NCBI GenBank assembly: GCA_905221605.1
Contig: CAJNDS010002620.1
Location: forward strand, 184,001-248,000
Length of the DNA: 64,000 bases
Direction of reading: 5' to 3'
Origin: Symbiodinium natans
Taxonomy: Eukaryota > Sar > Dinophyceae > Suessiales > Symbiodiniaceae
Every line of letters starts with the position of its first letter. Position 1 is the stretch's first letter. Below are positions 46,201-55,991 of this stretch, piece after piece. Made by a program: the position numbers and the translations under genes. The notes beneath the pieces were generated by a model that was not told the origin of the DNA, did not search any database, and saw only the letters and a list, made by a program, of their open reading frames with translations.

Positions 46201-47533
46201 ATGATGGATTCCCATCTGCCCCTCCCGCCTTTTTCAACTCCAGGCTGTGCATGCTCTCAATACCAGCCACCCTTCTGTCCAGGCCACATGTACCATCCAC
46301 CTTGGGTTTTCGGAGTTTCGTCTGAGGCATCTTCGAACCCTGCACCGTGCAGCCGAGCATCCTTTCGGCCCCCAGGTCCAAGCGCCTTTGCCCGCCCAGT
46401 TCTGCCCCTGGCACGCCAGAAACGCTTCCAAGTGCTTCCGGGTTATAGAACCAGCGGCAACCAGAAGCGGCAAGGTTGCCGAAAACTGCCCTCCCCCGGG
46501 CCCACACCTTCATGGGGTAGTATTGGTGCTGCTGCGCCTGCTGGCCTTGCATCGAGGTTCAACATGCCCCAGTGTGCAGCACTACCCTACTGCCCTTCGC
46601 GCCTTTGTACCCGTGGGATGGAGGGCTCCCCTTTTGCGCGGCAGGGCTCCCCTTTTGCGCAGCCACAGGCGCCTCACCGCATCTCACAGCCATCTCTCCC
46701 TCTCTTCTACACTGCCATGGTGCTGATATGTAAACATGGTCTGAAAGCTGCTGCATGCTTCTTTGCCCCGAATGCACGAAGCCCATGATCCCTGCAACTA
46801 GAACCCGACGCCCCTCCTCTCCAAGCATCCGAAACCCAATTACCCAAACACACCGCCACAAAAGAGGCTTTTTCCCAACAAGAAGGGGCGGCGGCTAGTG
46901 CCTGGGAGGTTTCTGCAGCGCCCTTGCCAGGCTCGGACCAGCCTTTGCCTTTACCCTGCGCAGCCTGGAAGACACAGCGGAGGAATTTGAAAACCCGTTT
47001 ATCACTTAAGTTTAGATTCGGGGACCCAGATCCTACAGCCATCGGTCCCTGACGTCGTATTCCCCAAACGCCCCACCCTCCATGCTAAACTCTCAGATAA
47101 AGGACAGAATTCGTTCTGTCCCACGGCAGAAGGACGCTCACTGGGTGAAAAAAGGACCCCTGCAGCCTTGCACACTAATGCACACTACAGCCCGCAACCC
47201 AGTCTGCAACTCACCTGCCTGGGCGGGCTTGGCTTTGGTGGTGGCTACCTTGGCCGGGCGCGGGGCCTGGCAGCCACAGGCAATACATGTGGGCTTCCGA
47301 GATTAGGGGTACGGTACCTTCTTGGGATGCTGACTATATGGTGATCCTACCATTTGGGGACTATTTTCGGGTTTCGCAAGCCCCACATGATAACACTGGG
47401 TTCTGGCAGCGGTGGGACTGCGCTTCGCTGTTTCTAAGGACTTGTGGAGTCCTCCACACTGCCTCCGATTGCGTCTGCGGCGCTGCTTCTGGGCCGGCAG
47501 CTTGCGTTCCTTGAAAGGACCAAGACCACGATC
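43300..47533. other. No firm gene
   Basis: C run at 43477-43490, short CCCTAAA run at about 44033-44052, and several open frames of 60-200 codons on both strands. The best are minus 44340-44500 (NFAGIHNIGRKEPLFLPSP) and plus 45119-45342 (AGIDGYTVDYHDYQTLAIT). None has a recognised domain or confirmed splice sites. Confidence 0.3.
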
Positions 47534-47822
47534 GATGGAATTCGGGAAAGGATGCAGATCATGATCTCTTGACTGGGCATTAGGATGGAATTCATGGAAG
47601 ACCCAAACTCAAGATCTTTTGATTGGATATTAGGATGGAAGGGGTCAATTCTACATTCGATCTTTTAGATATTTGGATGGAATTCAAAGAAGGATCGAGA
47701 TCATGATCTTTCGATTGGGTCTTAGGATGGAATTCATGGAAGAACCTCAACATTCGATCTTTTCAGAAATTTGGATGGAATTCAAGGAAGGATCAAGATC
47801 ATGATCTTTCGGTTGGATATAG
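47534..47822. repeat. 50-bp minisatellite, six units
   Basis: Units starting GATGGAATTC or a close variant at 47534, 47584, 47634, 47676, 47726 and 47774 (spacing 50, 50, 42, 50, 48). Units 1, 4 and 6 carry the palindrome GATCATGATC. The others carry ATTCGATCTTTT-like sequence, so two subtypes alternate irregularly. Each unit also has an EcoRI-type GAATTC palindrome or a decayed copy. Confidence 0.9.
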
Positions 47823-48429
47823 AGCCACGGTCACAGTCGCACCGACCAAGCTCGCTGATGGGTACAAGGGGTCACGCCCACCAGATGAAATGCATGGCTC
47901 GTGAAGCCATGAAAGTTCCGAAAAAAAGATGCCCAAATTTTTGGGGGTGCCCTGCTTGGGAGACATCACATGTACAGGTTCCGCACGATTCCATGGTTAC
48001 AGCGCCTTTCCACCTTATTTGGAGGAAAACGTACCCTACCACAGTGTTGAGTTTAGAGCTCTTTCGGATGATCGTGGGAGCTCTCGACATGGGCTGGAAC
48101 ATCGACGATGGCCATCATGAACCTGCTTCCAGCCAGAAGATGACACCTCTGCCGGCTACCCCCTGACAGTCAGGAATCCGATGTTGCCGATTGAGGATGC
48201 AGGAGGTTGCGGAATAGGAGACGGGGCACATCGCTCGGCGGCCGGCTCCTCTAAAAGAATGATGCCAAGAATAGGGCCTGATCAAGCCCAGATACCTGCA
48301 AAAAAACCCGAGATGTTCGCAGTGCGTGGAAATTGCTCCACAGGTTCAATCCTAGCTGTTGTGTAAGCACCACCATCTAGACGCACCACACAACGGAAGT
48401 ATGCCTCTGACTTACCTTTTCTGCCCTCC

Positions 48430-48718
48430 GCCGCCCTTCCTGCCGAGGCTCGGAAGAAGCCCGGCGCTGGCAGCACGAAGCCCACTTCGGCCGCGTCCTC
48501 GCCCTCTGGGCTGCCACGAAAGAGCAGCAGAAACTCCCGAGAGAAGATGTGGTCCTGGGGGATTTTTACGCAAAAACACTCCAGACTCTCCCCCGCCCAC
48601 AAGAAACGCTTCCACCCTCCTCCTCCTCCTCCCCCCGCTTCTCAAACATGCGGCCTGCGGTTTACAGTACTTCAAGCGGGGCCTCGGCATGGGCCTCGAG
48701 CACGGCCGTGAGGTCCAT
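48430..48718 (-). CDS. 5' end of an unidentified gene, two phased exons
   Basis: Exon 1 (48718-48671) starts with ATG and encodes MDLTAVLEAHAEAPLE, exactly 16 codons, then a GT donor. Exon 2 starts at 48554 after CCCCAG and encodes DHIFSREFLLLFRGSPEGED, then AAEVGFVLPAP. Phase 0 at the join. The frame stays open to about 48282 but probably leaves the exon near 48440. No family recognised. Confidence 0.5.
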
Positions 48719-49240
48719 GGACTTCCTCCTTTCCGTCGGTTTTCCGAAGGAAGGGTTTAGGCTTTAGGGTTTAGGGTTCAGGGTCGCGTACCTCGAAGGG
48801 CTTGGAAAGCCTTTACACCACAATCGTGAAGTGAACGGAAACAACTACCCGTTTTTGCTACTTTTGGCCACCCGCCAAAGCGCCTCGAACTTTCGTATGT
48901 TTTGCTCAAGTCAGAGAACGGCCAACGTTTAGAAGATCACAATGGAAAACACATGGCGAACATATTTGGTGAAGGCAAAGATGCCCACCAGGACCGGCAC
49001 AACCTTGGGTGATGAGCCGTCAGTTTCCAGAAATCAACTGAAGCCTTGTGAGAACTCAGTCGGGTGGACTTCTCAAGCTCCTCTCCTGGGCTTGCACGAC
49101 TCCACTTCACCGTTGATGCCGAAGGAGCTCGCCCGTGAGAGCGAATCTGCCAGCTCAAAGTCATGAAAACTTGGGCTCGGGAACAGTATGGCACGTATTC
49201 CCTAGTGCCGCACCACTTACACCCGCATAACATCTCTGAA

Positions 49241-50033
49241 CAGCCTAAACCCTAAACCTTAAATCCTAGCCTTAAACCCTAAACCCTAAGCTCCCTCAAT
49301 CGAGGGCTGCCTTTGGGTGTGCTGATCGGCGTATAGCCCAGGCCCGGCGGGTAGGGCCGCGACGTGGAGAGCGTTCGCCCCAGACTCACCTCCGAGCCCG
49401 TGGAGATCCTTAGAACGGAGTCTCGGAGTCTTAAAGCTGGGTTTCGGCCTTTTAAGGTTTAGGGTTTAGGGTTTAGGGTTTAGGGTTTAGGGTTTCAAAG
49501 ATGTGTTTGGAGGAGTTCAGGGTCCAGGCCAGGATCTGGCACAACCCCAGCAGCCTACCAGTATACAATGGCATGCCCGTCTCGCGCGTGCCGGCCAAAG
49601 GTCGTGCGCACGATCGGGGAAGGCGCCAGGATCCTTTGCACCGGACCTTGCGGCGGCAAAAGCCCTCGAAGGGCTGGCTTCGGCTACTTGGGGGTTCTCT
49701 CTTACGGCATCATTCCTTCGGCCTTCGGAGCACACAAATGGGATCATACATGAGAACCCTAAACCCTAAACCCTAAACCCTAAACCCTAAACCCTAAACC
49801 CTAAACCCTAAACCCTAAACCCCTTAGTCTCTGGCTGCCAGCAGCCAGCGGCGTGAGGCCCATGCCAGGCGGATAGGCCACGGACTGGCACAGGATGCGG
49901 AGATGAAGGCAGCGTTTAGGGTATAGGGTTTAGGGTTTAGGGTTTAGGGTTTAGGGTTTAGGGTTTAGGGTTTAGGTTTGAGGGTTTAGGGTTTAGGGTT
50001 TAGGGTTTAGGGTTTAGGCAGGGTTTAGGGTAT
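49241..50033. repeat. Alternating telomere-like arrays with two related islands
   Basis: CCCTAAA 49241-49289, TTTAGGG 49457-49496, CCCTAAA 49754-49824, TTTAGGG 49914-50033. The islands between facing arrays (49290-49456 and 49825-49913) share sequence: 'cggcgt..(a/g)gccca' continuing into 'ggcgg(g/a)tagg'. On the plus strand the second island can be an exon at 49828-49913, between CCCCTTAG and GC|GTTTAGGG, encoding SQRREAHARRIGHGLAQDAE. On the minus strand both islands read YPPG(M/L)G(L/Y)TP. The strand is not resolved. Confidence 0.85.
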
Positions 50034-50579
50034 TGCATCTGCCTCTTTTGACCTTTTGTTGAGAGCTCGCCAAAGGCTCAGTGAGCGTGGATCTTCGAAA
50101 CTGTCCTTGAGAGAACTCTGCCCGACTGCTCGGGGTTCATAACTTGGCAGTCGTGCGGCTTTGGGAGTCAAGTGCGACGACGGCGACCAGTAGGTTGTCG
50201 ATGAGGAAAGCGCCTTGGTGTTTGCCGTTTCTTGCTCCCTGCTTCCCGCAAACCAATACAGGCGCCCCCGTCCCCCCAAACATCCCCAAACAGGGACGTG
50301 AGGGGATTAGCCTCTGAAACTGCCACTGTGAGTTACGGCTCACGGCTCCTGTCCTACAATGAAACACCAACATCTCCGCCAACGCAGCTTTCTTGTGAAA
50401 ATTCCCTGCCATGTCAGCACCCAGCTGAAGGACTTGGGAATCCAGCAGCAGGCACTCAAATCTACTCTGCATGCAGTTGCAGGAGCGAAAAGCTGCCCTG
50501 TGCTTGCCACACAGTCTTCTTCCCAATGGTATTATTCTATTCACTATTCATTTTAATATTAACATAACGGGCCAATGAG

Positions 50580-50960
50580 AGAAAGAGGGGCCCGTAGTAA
50601 ATTCACTATAAGATGTACTGAGACTGCTCACTCACTCACTCACTGATTGTTCACTCCCTTTGTAATGCTATGTCATGTGTTCAGTCATTGGACGGCCACA
50701 CCTGCGCCGGATACCAAGAATAGCGGAACATTTGGATCACGGGCGTTCCCCATGATGCAAGTTTCAGTGTCACATAAGAAGTAAGATGACATTAAGAGTA
50801 ATGGTATTTCAAGATCAGAGGAGCTCCCGCTTATGCTACACCTCCTGTATGCCATTTCAAAGCAGGGTCTTCTTTCCCAAGTGGTTACCCCGCGGTACCC
50901 CTGTCAGACAAAAGGGCGAACATGGGGTTTAGGGCTTCGGGGCTGAAGGGTCTCGTGCGC
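50580..50960. other. No gene seen
   Basis: Short CTCA microsatellite near 50625-50643. Nothing else supported. Confidence 0.4.
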
Positions 50961-50971
50961 GGTCTCCCTTT

Positions 50972-51769
50972 TCATTCAGAAGCTCGAAGAAGCTCGAGAA
51001 CTCCAGCATTCTGGCCAGCCACTTCCAACGGCGTTTCATCATCCTCGTTGGTCGCACGGACATCGGCTCTTGCTGCCAGAAGCTCTTCCACTACCTCTTG
51101 CGCATCAACCTCGGCAGCTTTATGGAGGGGAGTTTCCCCCTCATTATCCGTGGCATGAACATCAGCTCTAGCCTTCAGCAGAGCTTTCACCGTAGCCGAA
51201 TTGCCCTCCTCCGCTGCTGCATGAAGGGCAGATTCCCCCCAATCGTCCCTTGCTTGGAGATCTGCCTTATAGGCCAAAAGAACTTCAACATGGGTTTTAG
51301 AGCCAACCCTAGCTGCGAAGAAGAGAGGGGTCATTCCGTCAGCGTCCGTTGCATGGATGTCCGCCTTGGCCTTCAACAGAACTTCCGCCGTGTCCAGCGC
51401 AGAGCCGGCAGCAGGGAAAAGAGGTGTCCTATCAACCCGGTCCTTCCCGTTAACATCTACGAAAGGTGTCTCTGCTAGCAGCTTCACCACGGTTGTTGGT
51501 CCAAACTGTGCCGCCAAGTGGAGGGGGGTTCTGCCGTCCATGTTCGGATCATGAGTTCGGGCCATCAAAGCTCTCTCCAGCGGAGCTTCACGCTGTTCCC
51601 GCGAGAAGTAACTCTTCCACCAGGTCGACGAAGAGTCAAGCTTACTCATCCCCTGGCGCACCTCCTGCGCAATAGAACCATTGATCTTGCTCAGCATCGC
51701 AGTGGCTGTCGTCAAGTTGGAGCCCTTCACGGCTTCCATGATGGCGGCAATGCTCTGGTGCTCCGTCAC
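50972..51769 (-). CDS. Ankyrin-repeat protein (exon)
   Basis: A minus-strand frame of 265 codons. An N-terminal helical part (IMEAVKGSNLTTATAMLSKI) is followed by five or six ankyrin repeats, each with the TPLHLAA-type core: DGRTPLHLAAQFG, RTPLFPAAGS, DGMTPLFFAARVG, GESALHAAAEEG, GETPLHKAAEV, DETPLEVAGQ. Such repeats bind other proteins. The frame begins directly after an acceptor (GTACTGCAG|GTGACG) and has no ATG until residue 11, so it is most likely the last exon of a longer gene. The CD38-like gene upstream can be joined to it in frame (see findings). Confidence 0.9.
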   Translation of the reverse strand: MTEHQSIAAIMEAVKGSNLTTATAMLSKINGSIAQEVRQGMSKLDSSSTWWKSYFSREQREAPLERALMARTHDPNMDGRTPLHLAAQFGPTTVVKLLAETPFVDVNGKDRVDRTPLFPAAGSALDTAEVLLKAKADIHATDADGMTPLFFAARVGSKTHVEVLLAYKADLQARDDWGESALHAAAEEGNSATVKALLKARADVHATDNEGETPLHKAAEVDAQEVVEELLAARADVRATNEDDETPLEVAGQNAGVLELLRASE

Positions 51770-51820
51770 CTGCAGTACAATCCCATCTGGCTAGATCGTT
51801 GAAAGTATGCCCTAAACTGG

Positions 51821-51930
51821 CTGGTTCTTAGTGGGGAATGGGGGAATGAGGTACCAAGTATCCCCCTATTATATACCCTTTAAGGGATTCTATAGGGCAC
51901 CTCATTCCCCCATTCCCTACTAAGAACCAG
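51821..51930. mobile_element. 110-bp hairpin element with 32-bp inverted repeats
   Basis: The left arm starts CTGGTTCTTAGTGGGGAATG and the right arm ends CCCTACTAAGAACCAG. The 32-bp arms differ by one base. It lies between the CD38-like and ankyrin exons and supplies the stop codon of the upstream frame if no splicing occurs. It looks like a MITE or an intron-making element. No second copy was seen in this window. Confidence 0.75.
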
Positions 51931-51993
51931 GGGGTTAAACCCTAACCCAAGACATGAATTTCTCATGAGACCTAGGTTTGAAAGCGGAGGTGC

Positions 51994-53768
51994 CTCCAAG
52001 GCTGTCTCGAAGGTGTGTCTGTCCATCGTGTTAGGCTCTGGGACCACCTGAGCCTGCACAGGGTGTGGACTGGGGTGCGGACTAGGGCTTCGGCTGCTTT
52101 CAACATGAATTCCTCCATAATCCTGCGCCTTGACAACACGAGCCACGTAGTTGGCAAGTCTCGGGCCAAGCTGACACTTGTGCGAGGGGCAATCGAGGCA
52201 GGCCCAACGAAGGCGCGAGCGCTTGGTAAAGTCTGCGAGGGTCCCATGTTCGCTCCATTTCTGCATTGCCCACACAGAGAGGCCCTCAAACAGTTGCTGC
52301 CGCAGCGCCGGTCCAGTTTGCGAACAAGTGCCCATCAAATCGATAAGGAAAAACTGGGGAGACCAAAAGGAGTCCAAACCCCAGGCAGCCATCCCGATGG
52401 TTGGAACTTCATGCTGGAAAAGGATGGCAGCTTTCAAGGGGCGCGGGCCATCCAGCTGCTTGTTGACTAAAGCCACGACAGTGCCTTACAGCAGTGCACA
52501 TGCTTTGGTCAGACCCTGGCAAATTTCATCGAGGCTCTACATTGCTGTTGTTTCCAGGGCACGTGATTTGATCCGGTGATGAACACCTACTGCATCCGAC
52601 AAGTGGAAGTTGGCAGCGTGCGGACCATCTACCCGTAATTTGAAAGAGGACTGCAAAAATAAGCACGCAGCTTCCTTGGTTTCTCAATGGTTGCCTGCTT
52701 CCACCTCGTTAACTATTTGCGGGATTTTGCTTTGGAATGGGGTCTGCTGGCGCGAAAAAAGTGAAGCTAAAAGGGTGAAGCCCCACTCCCCCCGCATGAA
52801 CTGGAACTGCTCAAGAATAGAGCCCAGGCTCTTTGCTCCTTCTGCTGCATTCCAATCACAAAGAACATGCTGACCAATGACCACATGTTCTGCGCCAGCT
52901 CGTTCTCACTCTCATCCCTATAGCACCTGTTCAGGTCACCGTGCTCCTCGATTGTCCTTCCAAGAAGCGTAGCTGGATGAACAGTTTGATGGTCTGTGAG
53001 CCTTGCAAACTCAAAAAGCTTCTGCTTGGAGGTTCGGCTGTCAGCGCCTTTGGGGTCATCCGGGTCGGTCCAAAACCCAGCCCACAAAATGGCTGCACTC
53101 TGTGCCGTGGCCATATGCACCAGCCACTTCTGCAAAAACCAGAGGCTTTGCACCAAAGGCAAAGTCTCTGCTGGGACCATGAGATCGTGTATTGCCTCTG
53201 CTGGAACCTGCAGAGCTTGTACCAAGTCCCTGCCATAAAGAAAGATATCTGCCGCGCTCTCTCGGCAAGTCTTGTTTGGCAAGGAGGAAAGGCGGAAAGG
53301 ATTCTCCTCGTGTTCGAAACTCGTTCCTTGGTGGCGGATCCAAACATTCTGCGGCTCCGCCTGCTCGCATTCCCAGGTGAGCTGCGCTAACAGCCCCCCC
53401 AACTGGCAACCTGACGGTGGTAGGCGGTTACTTTGGTTCAGGTTTCGAAGAATCTCGATCACCTCTCTCAGTTCTTGCTTCCTCTTGAACTTTGGAAAGG
53501 ATGGGTCAATGTCCTGATCCACGACGGGCGTCAAGTTCTTCAAAAGCTCTGCCTGGACTTCCTCATATCTCAGATTTTCAGTCAAGGTCCATGGCTCTTC
53601 CAGCGCTCTCTGGTGATCCGTTGTCTTTGAATCCGACCGAGCTCGCTCCTCCTGAAACTTTGCGGGTGTCAAGGCGGCCTCGCCAATGTCGATCCCCTCC
53701 CGGCCCTCCCGCACTGCACATGCCAGAACTGCGCAGAGAGAAAGCGCGAACGTGCGCCGCCTACGCAT
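51994..53768 (-). CDS. CD38/ADP-ribosyl-cyclase-like protein
   Basis: CD38-family enzymes make cyclic ADP-ribose from NAD. Exon 1 runs from ATG 53768 (MRRRRTFALSLCAVLACA, a signal peptide) to 52832. It contains CQLGGLLAQLTWECEQ, NPFRLSSLPNKTCRESAAD, then SAAILWAGFW, HPATLLGRTIEEHGDLNRC and MWSLVSMFFVIG, matching the CD38 order W-S/G, T-LE-T-G, C, fW--vS. A GA donor (52831) and AAG acceptor (52485) join it to exon 2 (52484 onward): VVALVNKQ, FQHEVPTIG, LIDLMGTC, LRWACLDCPSHKC. An upstream in-frame ATG (45 codons earlier) is less likely because the signal peptide starts at the second Met. The catalytic Glu was not pinned down, so activity is not assured. Exon 2 either ends at 51994 (GC donor) or runs to a stop at 51880 inside the hairpin element. 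Confidence 0.65.
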
Positions 53769-54717
53769 GGTATGGAACTTCACAAACCTGACCGCACTTT
53801 GCGTTGACTTGCATCTTGATCCACGAATGACCAGCCCTGATGTCGCAAAGACAAGCCAAAGAACACCATGCACAACGACCCACAGTATTGAACATGCGTG
53901 CACGAAGTGAACAAGGATACAAAGTGAGAACGAAGAACGTCCTAAAAGCCCCCGTGAATGTTAATTGGGGATTTTTCTATAATAAGGGCGTTCACTCTGT
54001 TCACTCGTTCTCACACATCTTGTCTTGCCAAGTCTAGTCTTGCCAAGTCTAGGGTCTTTTCCCCGTCATGAATATACGGGCTTTACATGCGCGAGCTTAT
54101 TTAATGTACGCCCGTAAATATACTAATAGGGGCAAAGAGGAAGTTCCAGCCCAACAGATGCACCCAGAACATAGGTAAAAGGCTCATGAATCTAACTTCT
54201 GATCACCAGGCTGTTACCAAAGGTGCCATCCAAGCTGCGGACACGCAGCTGTCCTCAGCTGCTGTGGCCCTATCTAAATCTTAGGTCTTAATGACAAAGG
54301 GGGTACCCAACATCTAGGGCTCCGTAGTGCGGCATCTCTGCAACCGTGGGTTCTGCATATCCAAGATGCTGTGGACACAGCTGAGATCGTCCGTGTTCGC
54401 ACCAGTGGCTGCAGCTTGGCAGAGTCTTCTGGGTCCTGGTTTGCCCCTACCGCCTGAAGGGTTCTGGAGTGTCTTTCTAGCAATGTCGTGTAGCCACTCA
54501 GAAATTTTTACAACCATACGCGCCCTACTTATCCTCAAACATCCTCTCTGAATCTTGTCTTCTTGTCCTGCTGCTCGTAGATCTCGTAGAACGTGTTAGT
54601 AGCTTCCAGCGCTTTTGGGTCCCAAGTGCCGAGCGGACACAGCTACATCTGCGCATGTTTATGCTCAGGGTCCAAAAACAGCGTAGGGCTTGGGATTTTG
54701 TTGATTTATAGCGCTTA

Positions 54718-54865
54718 CTTGGAAGTTCATGGTACTTATTAACCATTTAACCAAGTATATCTGTACATATAACCCACTTATAAGCCCCTTAAGTGCCCAA
54801 GATGGTTAGAAGTACAGTTGTAAGTACAGTTATGATTTGGTTGATAAGTACCATGAACCTCCAAG
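54718..54865. mobile_element. MITE-like inverted-repeat element, copy 2 (complete)
   Basis: The left end CTTGGAAGTTCATGGTACTT and the right end AAGTACCATGAACCTCCAAG are inverted repeats of about 27 bp. TA lies directly outside both ends, as expected for a TA target-site duplication of Tc1/mariner-type elements. Length 148 bp. Confidence 0.85.
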
Positions 54866-55045
54866 TAGGTGCCCCGTACACTCTCGAGGTCTTGAGCCAT
54901 CTTAAGCATCGGAGTCCCGTCCTCAACGCTCGGCAGCGGGGCGCTCCGGGTCTTGCCCAACTCCACCAGACTGCAAGCAGCAAATGCAGCTATGTTGCAA
55001 TGTTGTAGGGAGATCTTCGGGCTATGTTGCAGGGAGATCTTCAGG

Positions 55046-55980
55046 CTATGATGCAGGGAGGTCTTCGGGGATGTGCTCTCTGAATTTTCCGGTGCCACCC
55101 GTACTGCGAGGTGATGCGAAGTGCCGTCGGGCGATACGCGTCTTTATCATGGAGCCTGCTGATGTGGACTGCAGACTATAAGACATGCCGACTGGTTTGG
55201 ACTCTGTGGGAGCCCGTGGCTTTATGCCATGTTCGTCACTGGTCATTCTTGAGACGTATCAAGCGTGCTCACCCCGTCCGCCTCGGCTGACATGCGACAG
55301 CCTGCATGGGAAGTTGCACATGCGCTCTGGCGTCTTTCAGCAGCGTCAGCGAGGCAGGCACTGGCACCGCCATTTGCAAAGGGAAGCTGTGAGAGCTTTA
55401 TGTGTGAATCGAACCTACTCTGGCCCGCACAGCGTCAAGTAGCTGTCATGTGCAGTCAGCAATTTTGCCATCGCTTTCTGTAGAAGTGGTCATAGCATAT
55501 CATAGCATCACTGCGTTCTCAGAGCATCCAGCATGCTGTTTCAGGTGTTCCGAACTGGAGCCCATGACAATGGCTGCAAAGCATCATCTCATGAGCTCAT
55601 GCGGGAATGGGTCATCTCATGAGCTCATGCGGGAATGGGTCAACGTTGCAGGGCTTGCAACGCAAGCCTGGAGCAGCACGAAACTCCCAGAGTGCATGTA
55701 CTGTCATGTCGACGAATTCAACAAGCCTTTTCATGAAAACGACGAAACGGCGGCACCCTCGCTTGTGGTCAGGGACGGGCCACTCGTGCTAGAGAAGGCT
55801 CCGAGATTCCCTTAGCTCCAGCCAACGGCTGTGTGGAACCAGCTGTCCCAGGCGCCTTCTCCTGCCGGGCACCAGAGTCACTGCGGGTAAGGGTCTAGGG
55901 TTCCGGGATGTTCTGGGTTCTGGCCCTGGCCCTGCAGATTTCTGGAAGTCAGGGTCTTTGTGACCCGGTCAAGCTTTACA
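55046..55980. other. No gene recognised; 28-bp tandem duplication
   Basis: 'catctcatgagctcatgcgg' plus 'gaatgggt' is repeated directly at about 55583-55638. Open frames on the plus strand show no domain. The left end (55015-55065) has three imperfect copies of 'atgttgcagggagatcttc'. Confidence 0.4.
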
Positions 55981-55991
55981 CAGGCCCAGTC

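Noticed and set aside
47771-48166. Plus-strand ORF of 131 codons with CPNFWGCPAW
   Set aside because: It starts inside the minisatellite and the short Cys motif is too weak to call a zinc finger.
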